DNA from: an uncultured Bacteroides sp.
Lineage (GTDB): Bacteria > Bacteroidota > Bacteroidia > Bacteroidales > Bacteroidaceae
Assembly (NCBI GenBank): GCA_958477465.1
Contig: CAUEFX010000019.1
Location: 1 to 58,000 of the forward strand
Length of the DNA: 58,000 nt
Direction of reading: 5' to 3'
The notes under the pieces were generated by a model. The model did not search any database and was not told the DNA's origin. It was given only the letters and a program-made list of their open reading frames with translations. This document shows positions 16,861 through 24,731 of the stretch, piece by piece (positions within the stretch are counted from its first letter, which is position 1; every line of letters starts with the position of its first letter). The position numbers and the translations under genes were made by a program.

Positions 16861-17202
16861 ATGGCACTGAATCAAACCAATAAGCTCGTGTGGATTGTTA
16901 CAAAGCACGCAAGATTTCCTTCGAGGAACTGAACCGACGTTGGATGGACAATGTGGACTTGAGCGCTGGTGAGGAGACACCGTCTTCTATCGAAGGCATA
17001 TACTTAATATATTCAAAGAAGGCGAACTGGATCGTGATGAGAATAACGTGTATTTTTTACACGTTAATGGAGTCAAGAAACCCGTACCCAAGGTTAGTAC
17101 ACCCTTGATATTATCGCTGCCCGCTGCGGCTATGATTTGTTAAACCATCACGTTTTGGCCGATGCAGAAGCCTGCGCCGCCATCGCGTTGGAGATACTGT
17201 AA
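16861..17202 (+). pseudogene. Fused remnants: WYL-type protein N-terminus and DnaQ-like exonuclease C-terminus
   Basis: Three broken frames are readable. ATG 16861 gives MALNQTNKLVWIV, then a frameshift into YKARKISFEELNRRWMDNVD, which resembles the N-terminus of Bacteroides WYL-domain regulators. A middle piece encodes FKEGELDRDENNVYFLHVNG (about 17008-17070), unrecognised. The last piece, from about 17106, reads LNHHVLADAEACAAIALEIL and stops at 17200-17202; the H...ADAEA pattern matches the Exo III motif end of DnaQ-like 3'-5' exonucleases. No intact gene remains. Confidence 0.55.
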
Positions 17203-17382
17203 ACCAAATTTAATGAATAAGTATACAAAGATGTCATAATCCATATCGTCTCGGCTTTAGCCGATAATAATAAAGATAAATGGGACAAGATTGCTAATAA
17301 ACAAGTAAAGGTGAGTCAGAATATTTCACTTAAAACAGATAAAACAGGGACAATCAGTCGTAAAATTTTAATAAACTTGAAT

Positions 17383-17498
17383 AATCGAAAACTATGTCAC
17401 CTAATGACACTTTTTTCGATTAACTTTGGGCTGCCTAAGGAAAAACAACTACCTTTGTAATCGAAAACTCCGTCACCTGATGACATAAAATTCGATTA
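17383..17498 (+). promoter_or_regulatory. Promoter bracketed by two 39-bp palindromes
   Basis: Palindrome 1 (17383-17421, centre 17402) and palindrome 2 (17459-17497, centre 17478) share outer arms AATCGAAAA / TTTTCGATT and an inner GTCA / TGAC pair around CCTAA or CCTGA; copy 2 has two mismatches in its right arm. Between them lies a textbook promoter: TTTG 17425-17428, 21 bp, TACCTTTG 17450-17457. Transcription would start inside palindrome 2, whose end lies only 4 bp before the ATPase ATG. So copy 2 could act as an operator or as an mRNA hairpin over the start codon. Confidence 0.7.
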
Positions 17499-17501
17499 GC
17501 G

Positions 17502-18758
17502 ATGAAAAGTATTGAACGAAAAAAATATCTGGACGAACTCATTTCTCTGCGAAATAACGGGATGATTAAGATTATAACGGGAATGCGTAGATGCGGTAAG
17601 TCCTATCTGCTTTTTGAGATATTCACTTCGTATCTCGAAACAGGTGGCACAGCTCCGGATCATATCATAAAAGTAGATTTGGAAGACTATAAGAACCGGA
17701 GCATGAGGAATCCCGATAACCTTTATGCTTTTGTGGAGAGCCGTGTCATTGATGATGGAATGTATTACATCCTGTTGGACGAGATTCAGATGCTCGACAA
17801 CTTTGAAGATGTGCTGAACGGTTTTTTGAAGATGCGGAATGTAGATGTCTATGTTACCGGAAGTAATGCGAAGTTTCTGTCCAAGGATATTATTACGGAA
17901 TTTCGCGGACGCGGTTTTGAGGTGAAAATGTACCCGTTAAATTTTAAGGAGTATATGTCCGCTTATTCCGGAACAGTGCAAGCCGGATTCAATGAATATA
18001 TGTTGTATGGCGGACTTCCGCAGATATTGTCGTATGAAACCGAAGAGCAAAAAGTACGCTTCCTGAAATCACTGTTTGACGAAACCTACATTAAGGACAT
18101 CAAGGATCGCTATGACATACGTAAAGACGATGACTTGGAAGAACTCATCAACATCATGGCCTCCGGTATCGGTGCTTTGACCAATCCGAACAAATTGGCC
18201 AATACGTTCCGAAGCGAAAAGAAGTCAGTCATATCCTACGATACGGTCAAGGATTATATCGACTATCTCTGCGATTCGTTCCTGATTGAAAAATCCACCC
18301 GCTACGACATCAAAGGAAAACGGTATGTCAATTCCCCCTACAAATATTATTTCATGGATTTGGGATTGCGCAATGCACGTATCAATTTCCGCCAGTCGGA
18401 AAAAAGTCATCTGATGGAGAATATGATTTACAATGAATTGAGAGCGCGTGGATTCAATGTGGACGTGGGGGTCGTTCCGGTCGTGACAAAAGATGAAAAC
18501 GGAAAACAGCAGCGTTCCAGTCTTGAAGTCGATTTCATCTGTAACTTGGGTAGCAAGCGTTACTACATCCAGTCGGCATACCGTATGGAATCTGACGAGA
18601 AAATAAAACAGGAACGGGCTTCTTTGCTAAAAGTGGATGATTCATTCAAGAAAATTATCGTTATCGGAGAAGAAAGTCCGGTGACAAGGGACGAATCCGG
18701 TATTACGACCATAAGCATTTATGATTTCCTGCTGAAAGACAATTCGTTGGAGCTGTAA
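17502..18758 (+). CDS. AAA-family ATPase with DUF4143 domain
   Basis: The 418-residue protein has Walker A GMRRCGKSYLL (about residues 26-36), Walker B YYILLDEIQML (about 88-98), sensor region VYVTGSNAKFLS (about 118-129), and a C-terminal DUF4143 region (about 200-390) with LEVDFICN, which resembles a restriction-endonuclease-like strand. Bacteroides genomes carry many copies of this family and its function is not established; it has been placed near toxin or defence genes in some genomes. It has its own promoter with two palindromes. It is separated from the surrounding efflux genes by gene debris, so it is probably a recent insertion into the locus. Confidence 0.85.
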   Translation: MKSIERKKYLDELISLRNNGMIKIITGMRRCGKSYLLFEIFTSYLETGGTAPDHIIKVDLEDYKNRSMRNPDNLYAFVESRVIDDGMYYILLDEIQMLDNFEDVLNGFLKMRNVDVYVTGSNAKFLSKDIITEFRGRGFEVKMYPLNFKEYMSAYSGTVQAGFNEYMLYGGLPQILSYETEEQKVRFLKSLFDETYIKDIKDRYDIRKDDDLEELINIMASGIGALTNPNKLANTFRSEKKSVISYDTVKDYIDYLCDSFLIEKSTRYDIKGKRYVNSPYKYYFMDLGLRNARINFRQSEKSHLMENMIYNELRARGFNVDVGVVPVVTKDENGKQQRSSLEVDFICNLGSKRYYIQSAYRMESDEKIKQERASLLKVDDSFKKIIVIGEESPVTRDESGITTISIYDFLLKDNSLEL

Positions 18759-18969
18759 ACCTAAAATATTTTGTTGCAAAAACAAGTGTGAGTACATGGA
18801 TATGTGGAGCAGGTTCTATGCGGACATTATCAACCTCTCTCTCATAACTCCTCCATAGATGGTTTAAAAGACCCGATGGACGAATATGGAACAAAGTCAC
18901 ATATCTCTTTTGTTTTCAAACAGTTTGCATTATTCCTCCGAAATCCATCCGTATGTGGGCGAGTTTTGC

Positions 18970-18977
18970 TATATTTG
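18970..18977 (+). promoter_or_regulatory. -7 box upstream of the sensor kinase
   Basis: TATATTTG matches TAnnTTTG 35 bp before the kinase ATG at 19013. No -33 partner is seen at the right distance. The rest of the 254-bp gap 18759-19012 shows nothing further. Confidence 0.4.
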
Positions 18978-19012
18978 TGCGCACATTGTGAAACAACACA
19001 GTTATGTAACTT

Positions 19013-21613
19013 ATGATCCGACAACGCTATTATATACTTCTACTCCTTTTGTTTGTAACATTTTGGGAGGCAGTTGCAGCCGAGCAGGCTTATAATGTAC
19101 TTTTTATACAATCATATACGAATCAGATACCTTGGCACAATGACCTGACCCGTGGATTGCGTGACGGTTTCGACAGTGAGAAAATGAAAGTCAGGATCAC
19201 GACAGAATATCTGGATGCCGATTATTGGACTTTTCAATCCGAGCAGGTCATTATGAAGCGTATCTGTGACCGGGCAAGAGAACGGGGTACCGATTTGATT
19301 GTGACATTCAGCGATGAGGCTTTCTATACTTTGTTCAATTGTGGAGATTCCTTACCCCTTCAGGTGCCGGTTGTCTTTTATGGCGTTAAATATCCGAATC
19401 TAGCGTTGACCTCTGCTTATCCGAACGTTTGCGGCTTTACCTCCAAGCCCGACTTTTTTCATTTGTTGGAACAGGTTCAAAAAATATTCCCGAAGCGTAA
19501 GGAGGTTATTTGTGTGAACGATGACAGCTATCTGAGTCTTGTCGGAAAAGAGAGTTTCATAAATGAATGGCAACGTTTTGTGAAGTGTTATCCCGATTAT
19601 AAATTGCAGACTTTCAACATACAGACGGAGAGTATGAGCAGCATAATTTCTTCTGTCTGCTATTCGCGTAATACTCAGGAGCGTATTGTAATCGTTCCGA
19701 AGTGGTCTCCTTTCATGGCGTTTGTCGGTAAAAACTCGAAAGCTCCTTTTTTCTCCTGCCAAAGTCTGTCTTTGACCAATGGTGTATTCTGTGCCTATGA
19801 TGATGATCCGTATATCTCTTCGCGCATGGCGGGTGTGCGGGCTTCCAAGGTGTTGCGAGGAGCTTCTCCGAAGGAGATTGGAATAGCTGAGGCACCGACC
19901 GTTTTTTTATATGATTATAAGCAACTTGACTTTTTCGAGGTAAGCAAAGACCGGGTGCATCCGGGAGTCATACTCAACGAGCCTTATTGGGAAAAGTATA
20001 AGTATTTCTTTATCCTGATTTATATACCTGTTCTGATCTTGCTGATTTCGTTGGTTATCTGGCTGTTTCGGGTCAACAGACGGGAGGCGAGACGCAGAAT
20101 ACATGCGCAGACCCGTCTTTTGGTACAAAGCCGTCTGGTTGCGCAGCGTGATGAGTTTGACAATGTTTTCCATTCTATTCATGAGGGAGTGGTAACATAC
20201 GATACGGATTATCGCATCCACTTTACCAACCTCTCTTTATTAAAGATGCTGCATCTCCCTACCGATATATCTGTTCGCCCTTACGAAGGATTGCCGGCCG
20301 GTTCTATTTTTAAGATATATTCGAATGGGAAGGATATTGTGCGGGAGATGTTGGATGAGGTGATCGAGAAGGGGAAGAGTTGCATGATCCCTCCCGACTC
20401 TTTCATGCAGGAAGTGCACAGCGGCAGTTATTTTCCCGTTTCGGGAGAGATGGTTCCTTTGCATGCGAATGGAGAGTTGACCGGAGCTGCTCTTTCCTGT
20501 CACAATGTATCCGATGAAGAGATGAGGAAGCGGTTTTTTGATTTGGCGATAGCAGAGAGTTCTATCTATCCGTGGCAGTTTGATATTCGTACGAATGTCT
20601 TTACATTTCCTCAGGGATTTCTCCAGCGTTTTGGCTTTGATGATTCGGTTGTAACCATTTCGCGTGACGATATGGAAAAGACGGTTCATCCCGAGGAACT
20701 GGCGTATATGCAAGAACAGTTCGATCTGGCATTGAAAGGAGGGCATAGTGTCCGTCTCAATTTCCGCCAATGCAATAAAAACGGTGAATACGAATGGTGG
20801 GAGTATCGGACTTCTGTGCTTGGAGGGCTGACAGCAGATATTCCTTACTGTATTTTGGGAGTTTGTCAGAGCATCCAGCGGTATAAAAAGACCGAAGAGG
20901 AACTGACAATTGCCCGTGATAAAGCATTACAGGCCGATAAACTGAAGTCGGCGTTTCTGGCCAATATGAGTCATGAGATCCGTACCCCGTTGAATGCCAT
21001 TGTCGGCTTTTCCGATTTGCTGAGCGACACCAGCGCTTTCACGGAAGAAGAGGTGGCGCAGTTTATTACTACCATTAATAAGAATTGCAGTCTGTTGCTG
21101 GCGCTGATTAATGATATTCTCGATTTGTCGCGTATTGAGTCCGGAACGATGGACTTCCAGCTTTCACGGCATAGTCTTCCTTTGCTGTTGAAGAATGTAC
21201 ATGATTCACAACGGCTGAATATGCCTCCCGGCGTGGAGTTGCTGTTGGATCTTCCGGAAGGCAGTAAGAAGTATATAGTGACGGATAATGTGCGTTTGCA
21301 GCAGGTGGTAAATAATCTTATAAACAACGCGGCTAAATTTACGACGAGCGGTTCAATTACTTTCGGCTATACGGAAGATGAAGACGGATATATATCCTTG
21401 TTTGTGGAAGATACCGGTAAAGGAATTTCTGAAGAGGGGCTGAGCCATATCTTTGAACGTTTTTATAAGGAAGACAATTTCACTCAGGGAGCTGGATTGG
21501 GATTGAGTATTTGCCAGACGATCGTAGAACGCCTGCACGGAACAATCAGCGTCACATCCGAGGAGGGAAAAGGCACCCGTTTTACAGTCCGCTTGCCTGA
21601 TATCAGCGAATAA
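19013..21613 (+). CDS. Sensor histidine kinase with periplasmic ABC-substrate-binding-like sensor
   Basis: The 866-residue protein has a signal peptide (about 1-22). A periplasmic domain (about 25-315) starts YNVLFIQSYTNQIPWHNDL, typical of ABC-substrate-binding-like sensors. A membrane helix lies at about 327-348. Cytoplasmic PAS segments follow (about 375-490 and 510-625), then HisKA with FLANMSHEIRTPLNAIVGFSDL (phospho-His in SHEIRTP) and a HATPase domain with NNLINNAAKF, DTGKGIS and GAGLGLSIC. There is no receiver or DNA-binding domain, so it needs a partner regulator, and none is adjacent: the nearest one, at 23346, already has its own kinase. The ligand is unknown. Confidence 0.88.
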   Translation: MIRQRYYILLLLLFVTFWEAVAAEQAYNVLFIQSYTNQIPWHNDLTRGLRDGFDSEKMKVRITTEYLDADYWTFQSEQVIMKRICDRARERGTDLIVTFSDEAFYTLFNCGDSLPLQVPVVFYGVKYPNLALTSAYPNVCGFTSKPDFFHLLEQVQKIFPKRKEVICVNDDSYLSLVGKESFINEWQRFVKCYPDYKLQTFNIQTESMSSIISSVCYSRNTQERIVIVPKWSPFMAFVGKNSKAPFFSCQSLSLTNGVFCAYDDDPYISSRMAGVRASKVLRGASPKEIGIAEAPTVFLYDYKQLDFFEVSKDRVHPGVILNEPYWEKYKYFFILIYIPVLILLISLVIWLFRVNRREARRRIHAQTRLLVQSRLVAQRDEFDNVFHSIHEGVVTYDTDYRIHFTNLSLLKMLHLPTDISVRPYEGLPAGSIFKIYSNGKDIVREMLDEVIEKGKSCMIPPDSFMQEVHSGSYFPVSGEMVPLHANGELTGAALSCHNVSDEEMRKRFFDLAIAESSIYPWQFDIRTNVFTFPQGFLQRFGFDDSVVTISRDDMEKTVHPEELAYMQEQFDLALKGGHSVRLNFRQCNKNGEYEWWEYRTSVLGGLTADIPYCILGVCQSIQRYKKTEEELTIARDKALQADKLKSAFLANMSHEIRTPLNAIVGFSDLLSDTSAFTEEEVAQFITTINKNCSLLLALINDILDLSRIESGTMDFQLSRHSLPLLLKNVHDSQRLNMPPGVELLLDLPEGSKKYIVTDNVRLQQVVNNLINNAAKFTTSGSITFGYTEDEDGYISLFVEDTGKGISEEGLSHIFERFYKEDNFTQGAGLGLSICQTIVERLHGTISVTSEEGKGTRFTVRLPDISE

Positions 21614-21643
21614 GCGGAAAGTGACGTTCACTTGCGCACAAAG

Positions 21644-21720
21644 TGTCCGTTTTCGAACAGTAGGGGAATGAAGTAATGTCCCGAAAATAAGCGACTTATC
21701 TTTTTGGCATACCGTTTGGA
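21644..21720 (+). promoter_or_regulatory. Sigma-54-type promoter and NtrC-type site for tolC
   Basis: TGTCCG-TTTT-CGAACA (21644-21659, centre 21651.5) precedes TGGCAT (21705-21710), 5 bp, TTGGA (21716-21720). Centre-to--24 distance is again 54.5 bp. The predicted transcription start near 21732 lies upstream of ATG 21749 and downstream of ATG 21704, which rules out the earlier start codon for the TolC gene. Confidence 0.74.
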
Positions 21721-21748
21721 CTCTTTGCTCATAGAAAATAATACTTTT

Positions 21749-23224
21749 ATGAGAAAGAAGAATATACTGCTTGTTTTAGCGGTTTTTGTGTCTCCATTGA
21801 TTCTTGAAGCACAGAACGAACGGGAAATAACACTCGGTGAGGCAATTGCTTTGGCTCGTACACAGTCTGTTGATGCTGCTGTGGCCTTGAATGAATTGAA
21901 AACATCGTATTGGGAGTACCGTACATTTCGTGCTGATCTTTTGCCGGAAGTCAATCTGACGGGAACCTTGCCCAATTATAACAAATCATACAACTCTTAT
22001 CAAAATTCGGACGGTACGTATGGGTTCGTCCGAAATAACTATTTGGGGCTTAGCGGTGATTTGTCTATCGACCAGAATATCTGGTTTACAGGCGGAAAAC
22101 TTTCTCTTACCACTTCACTGGATTATATCAAGCAGTTCGGCGGACTGGGAAAAGAACAGTTTATGTCTGTGCCGATCAGTTTGGAACTGACACAGCCCAT
22201 CTTTGGCGTGAATAAGTTGAAATGGAGCCGCCGTATAGAACCGGTACGCTATGAAGAAGCGAAAGCGGCTTTTATTTCTGCTACAGAAGATGTGACCCGG
22301 AAAACCATTACTTATTTCTTTCAGTTGTTACTGGCCAAAGAGGTATTGGCTACTGCCCGGCAGAATCAGTTGAATGCAGAGCACCTTTACAAGGTGGCGG
22401 GAGCCAAGCGGGAGATGGGACAGATTTCTGAAAATGAGCTGTTGCAACTGAGACTTTCCGCTTTGAATGCTAAAGCTGCTGTTACGGAAGCTATGAGCGA
22501 TCTCAATGCAAAGATGTTCCAGCTTCGTGCCTTCCTCGGAATGAGTGAGAATGAGAAACTGGAACCGGTATTGCCCGAATCGGTTCCGGAGGTACACATG
22601 GAATATGATGTAGTGCTTAATAAGGCATTGGAACGGAATTCTTTTGCACAGAATATCCGCCGTCGGCAACTGGAAGCGGATTATGAAGTAGCTACCGCAC
22701 GCGGCAACTTGCGGAGTGTCGATCTTTTTGCAAGTGTCGGTTATACGGGGCTGGATAATGAGATTGCCGGTGCTTACAATCATCTGCTCGATAATCAGAT
22801 TGTACAGGTGGGGGTGAAAATCCCACTTCTTGATTGGGGAAAACGTCGCGGTAAAGTGCGTGTCGCCAAAAGTAACCGGGAAGTAGTCCTTTCGAAAATC
22901 CGTCAGGAGCAGATGAATTTTAATCAGGATATTTTCCTGCTTGTGGAGCATTTCAATAACCAGGCACAGCAATTGAGCATCGCCAAAGAAGCGGATCTGA
23001 TAGCCCAGCAGCGTTATAAAACGAGCATTGAGACCTTTCTGATTGGCAAAATCAATACACTGGATCTTAACGATGCACAAAACTCTAAGGATGAGGCGCG
23101 GCAGAAGCATATATCGGAACTTTATAATTACTGGTCTTATTTCTATCAGATTCGCAGCCTCACCTTGTGGGATTTTGAAAGGGGGACGAAGTTGGAAGTT
23201 GATTTTGAGGAGGTGATGAAATAA
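21749..23224 (+). CDS. TolC-family outer-membrane efflux channel
   Basis: The 491-residue protein starts at ATG 21749, giving a proper signal peptide (MRKKNILLVLAVF... ending EAQ). The in-frame ATG at 21704 would place 15 residues over the promoter and is rejected. Two OEP repeats with long coiled-coil helices (about 160-260 and 360-460) and alternating beta segments match TolC/OprM. It has no lipobox, unlike many OprM proteins. It has its own sigma-54-type promoter shared in design with the adaptor at 7525 and the ABC operon at 10962, so it is the likely exit duct of that pump. The regulator genes lie just downstream. Confidence 0.9.
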   Translation: MRKKNILLVLAVFVSPLILEAQNEREITLGEAIALARTQSVDAAVALNELKTSYWEYRTFRADLLPEVNLTGTLPNYNKSYNSYQNSDGTYGFVRNNYLGLSGDLSIDQNIWFTGGKLSLTTSLDYIKQFGGLGKEQFMSVPISLELTQPIFGVNKLKWSRRIEPVRYEEAKAAFISATEDVTRKTITYFFQLLLAKEVLATARQNQLNAEHLYKVAGAKREMGQISENELLQLRLSALNAKAAVTEAMSDLNAKMFQLRAFLGMSENEKLEPVLPESVPEVHMEYDVVLNKALERNSFAQNIRRRQLEADYEVATARGNLRSVDLFASVGYTGLDNEIAGAYNHLLDNQIVQVGVKIPLLDWGKRRGKVRVAKSNREVVLSKIRQEQMNFNQDIFLLVEHFNNQAQQLSIAKEADLIAQQRYKTSIETFLIGKINTLDLNDAQNSKDEARQKHISELYNYWSYFYQIRSLTLWDFERGTKLEVDFEEVMK

Positions 23225-23345
23225 TTTGCCAACATGGCAGTGTGCCAGTTAGCTATACTATCATTTAGAATGGCAATTGGCGTATTGATACATGGCATAT
23301 TGAATAATTATCCCTATTTTTGTTCCGATAAAACCACATACATAT

Positions 23346-24695
23346 ATGATACTGATCATTGATGATGACAATGCTGTCCGTTCTTCTCTCTGCTTTATGC
23401 TGAAACGGGCCGGATATTCGGCTTTGGCAGTTCCGGGACCACGCGAAGCAATGGATGTTGTTCGTTCTGAAGCTCCGGATCTTATTTTGATGGACATGAA
23501 TTTTACCCTTTCCACTACCGGAGAGGAAGGCTTGACATTGCTTAAACAAGTGAAAATATTCCGTCCCGATGTGCCTGTTATCTTGATGACGGCATGGGGG
23601 AGCATTCAATTGGCTGTGCAGGGAATGCAGGCGGGGGCATTTGACTTTATAACAAAGCCTTGGAACAATGCCGCTTTGCTGCAACGTATAGAGACGGCAT
23701 TGGCGTTGTCTGCTGCACCTGCCGAAATACCGCAGGAACAGAGTGCTGCACTGAATCGCAGTCATATTATAGGCAAGAGCAAAGGATTGATGGATGTTCT
23801 GAATACCATTGCCCGGATTGCCCGTACCAATGCTTCTGTGCTTATCACAGGAGAGAGCGGAACGGGCAAGGAACTGATAGCCGAAGCGATTCATATCAAC
23901 AGTCAACGTGCGAAGCAGCCGTTTGTAAAAGTGAATTTGGGCGGTATATCCCAAAGTCTCTTCGAGAGTGAAATGTTCGGCCATAAGAAAGGGGCTTTTA
24001 CGGATGCAAGTGCCGACCGCATCGGACGTTTTGAAATGGCAAACAAGGGTACTATTTTCTTGGACGAGATCGGTGATCTGGACCTGTCGTGCCAGGTGAA
24101 GTTGCTTCGCGTATTGCAAGATCAGACATTTGAGGTGTTGGGAGACAGCCGTCCTCGAAAAACGGATGTCCGTGTTGTTTCTGCAACGAATGCCGATTTA
24201 CGCAAGATGGTGAGTGAACGCACTTTTCGTGAGGATTTGTTCTATCGTATCAACCTTATTACGGTAAAACTACCGGCTTTGCGTGAGAGAAGGGAAGATA
24301 TTCCTTTATTGGTCCGGCATTTTGCCGATCGTCAGGCAGAAGCAAACGGCTTGCCCCGCACTGAGTTCACAGCCGATGCGTTTCAGTTTCTTTCCCGTTT
24401 GCCTTATCCGGGAAATATCCGCGAACTGAAAAACTTGGTGGAACGCACGATTCTGGTGAATGGAAAACCTGTACTCGATGCTTCGGATTTCGATGCGCAG
24501 TATCTTCGGCAAGATGAACCGGAAGCTGCCGGGGGTAGCACCCTTGCCGGTATGACTCTGGATGAAATTGAGCGTCAGACCATATTGCAGGCGTTGGAAC
24601 GCTATAAAGGAAATCTCAGTCAGGTAGCTACGGCATTGGGCATCAGCCGTGCGGCGCTATATCGGAGGTTGGAAAAATATGGAATCAGTTATTAG
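23346..24695 (+). CDS. NtrC-family sigma-54-dependent response regulator
   Basis: The 449-residue protein has an N-terminal receiver with Asp50 as phosphoacceptor (acid pocket DDD at 6-8, Lys104). The AAA+ domain (about 138-375) has Walker A GESGTGKE (169-176), the sigma-54 contact loop GAFTDA (216-221; the canonical form is GAFTGA), Walker B GTIFLDEIGD and the Arg fingers of SERTFREDLFYRIN. A Fis-type helix-turn-helix (about 425-447, LSQVATALGISRAALYRRLEKYGI) ends the protein. It should activate sigma-54 holoenzyme when phosphorylated. The GAFTDA variant is in line with other Bacteroidetes members as I remember them. The dyads upstream of adaptor, ABC operon and tolC are its likely targets. 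Confidence 0.93.
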   Translation: MILIIDDDNAVRSSLCFMLKRAGYSALAVPGPREAMDVVRSEAPDLILMDMNFTLSTTGEEGLTLLKQVKIFRPDVPVILMTAWGSIQLAVQGMQAGAFDFITKPWNNAALLQRIETALALSAAPAEIPQEQSAALNRSHIIGKSKGLMDVLNTIARIARTNASVLITGESGTGKELIAEAIHINSQRAKQPFVKVNLGGISQSLFESEMFGHKKGAFTDASADRIGRFEMANKGTIFLDEIGDLDLSCQVKLLRVLQDQTFEVLGDSRPRKTDVRVVSATNADLRKMVSERTFREDLFYRINLITVKLPALRERREDIPLLVRHFADRQAEANGLPRTEFTADAFQFLSRLPYPGNIRELKNLVERTILVNGKPVLDASDFDAQYLRQDEPEAAGGSTLAGMTLDEIERQTILQALERYKGNLSQVATALGISRAALYRRLEKYGISY

Positions 24696-24731
24696 TGATG
24701 AATTCTTACTAACCCACTAATCATTAGTCAC

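Noticed and set aside
21704..21748. Earlier ATG for the TolC gene
   Set aside because: It lies within the -24 element of the predicted promoter; the ATG at 21749 gives the signal peptide.
23284..23322. Sigma-54-like TGGCA runs upstream of the NtrC-type regulator
   Set aside because: TGGCA occurs several times but none has a -12 partner at the right spacing and no dyad of the TGTYCR type is present; the regulator gene may instead use the TATTTTTG -7 box at 23315-23322.
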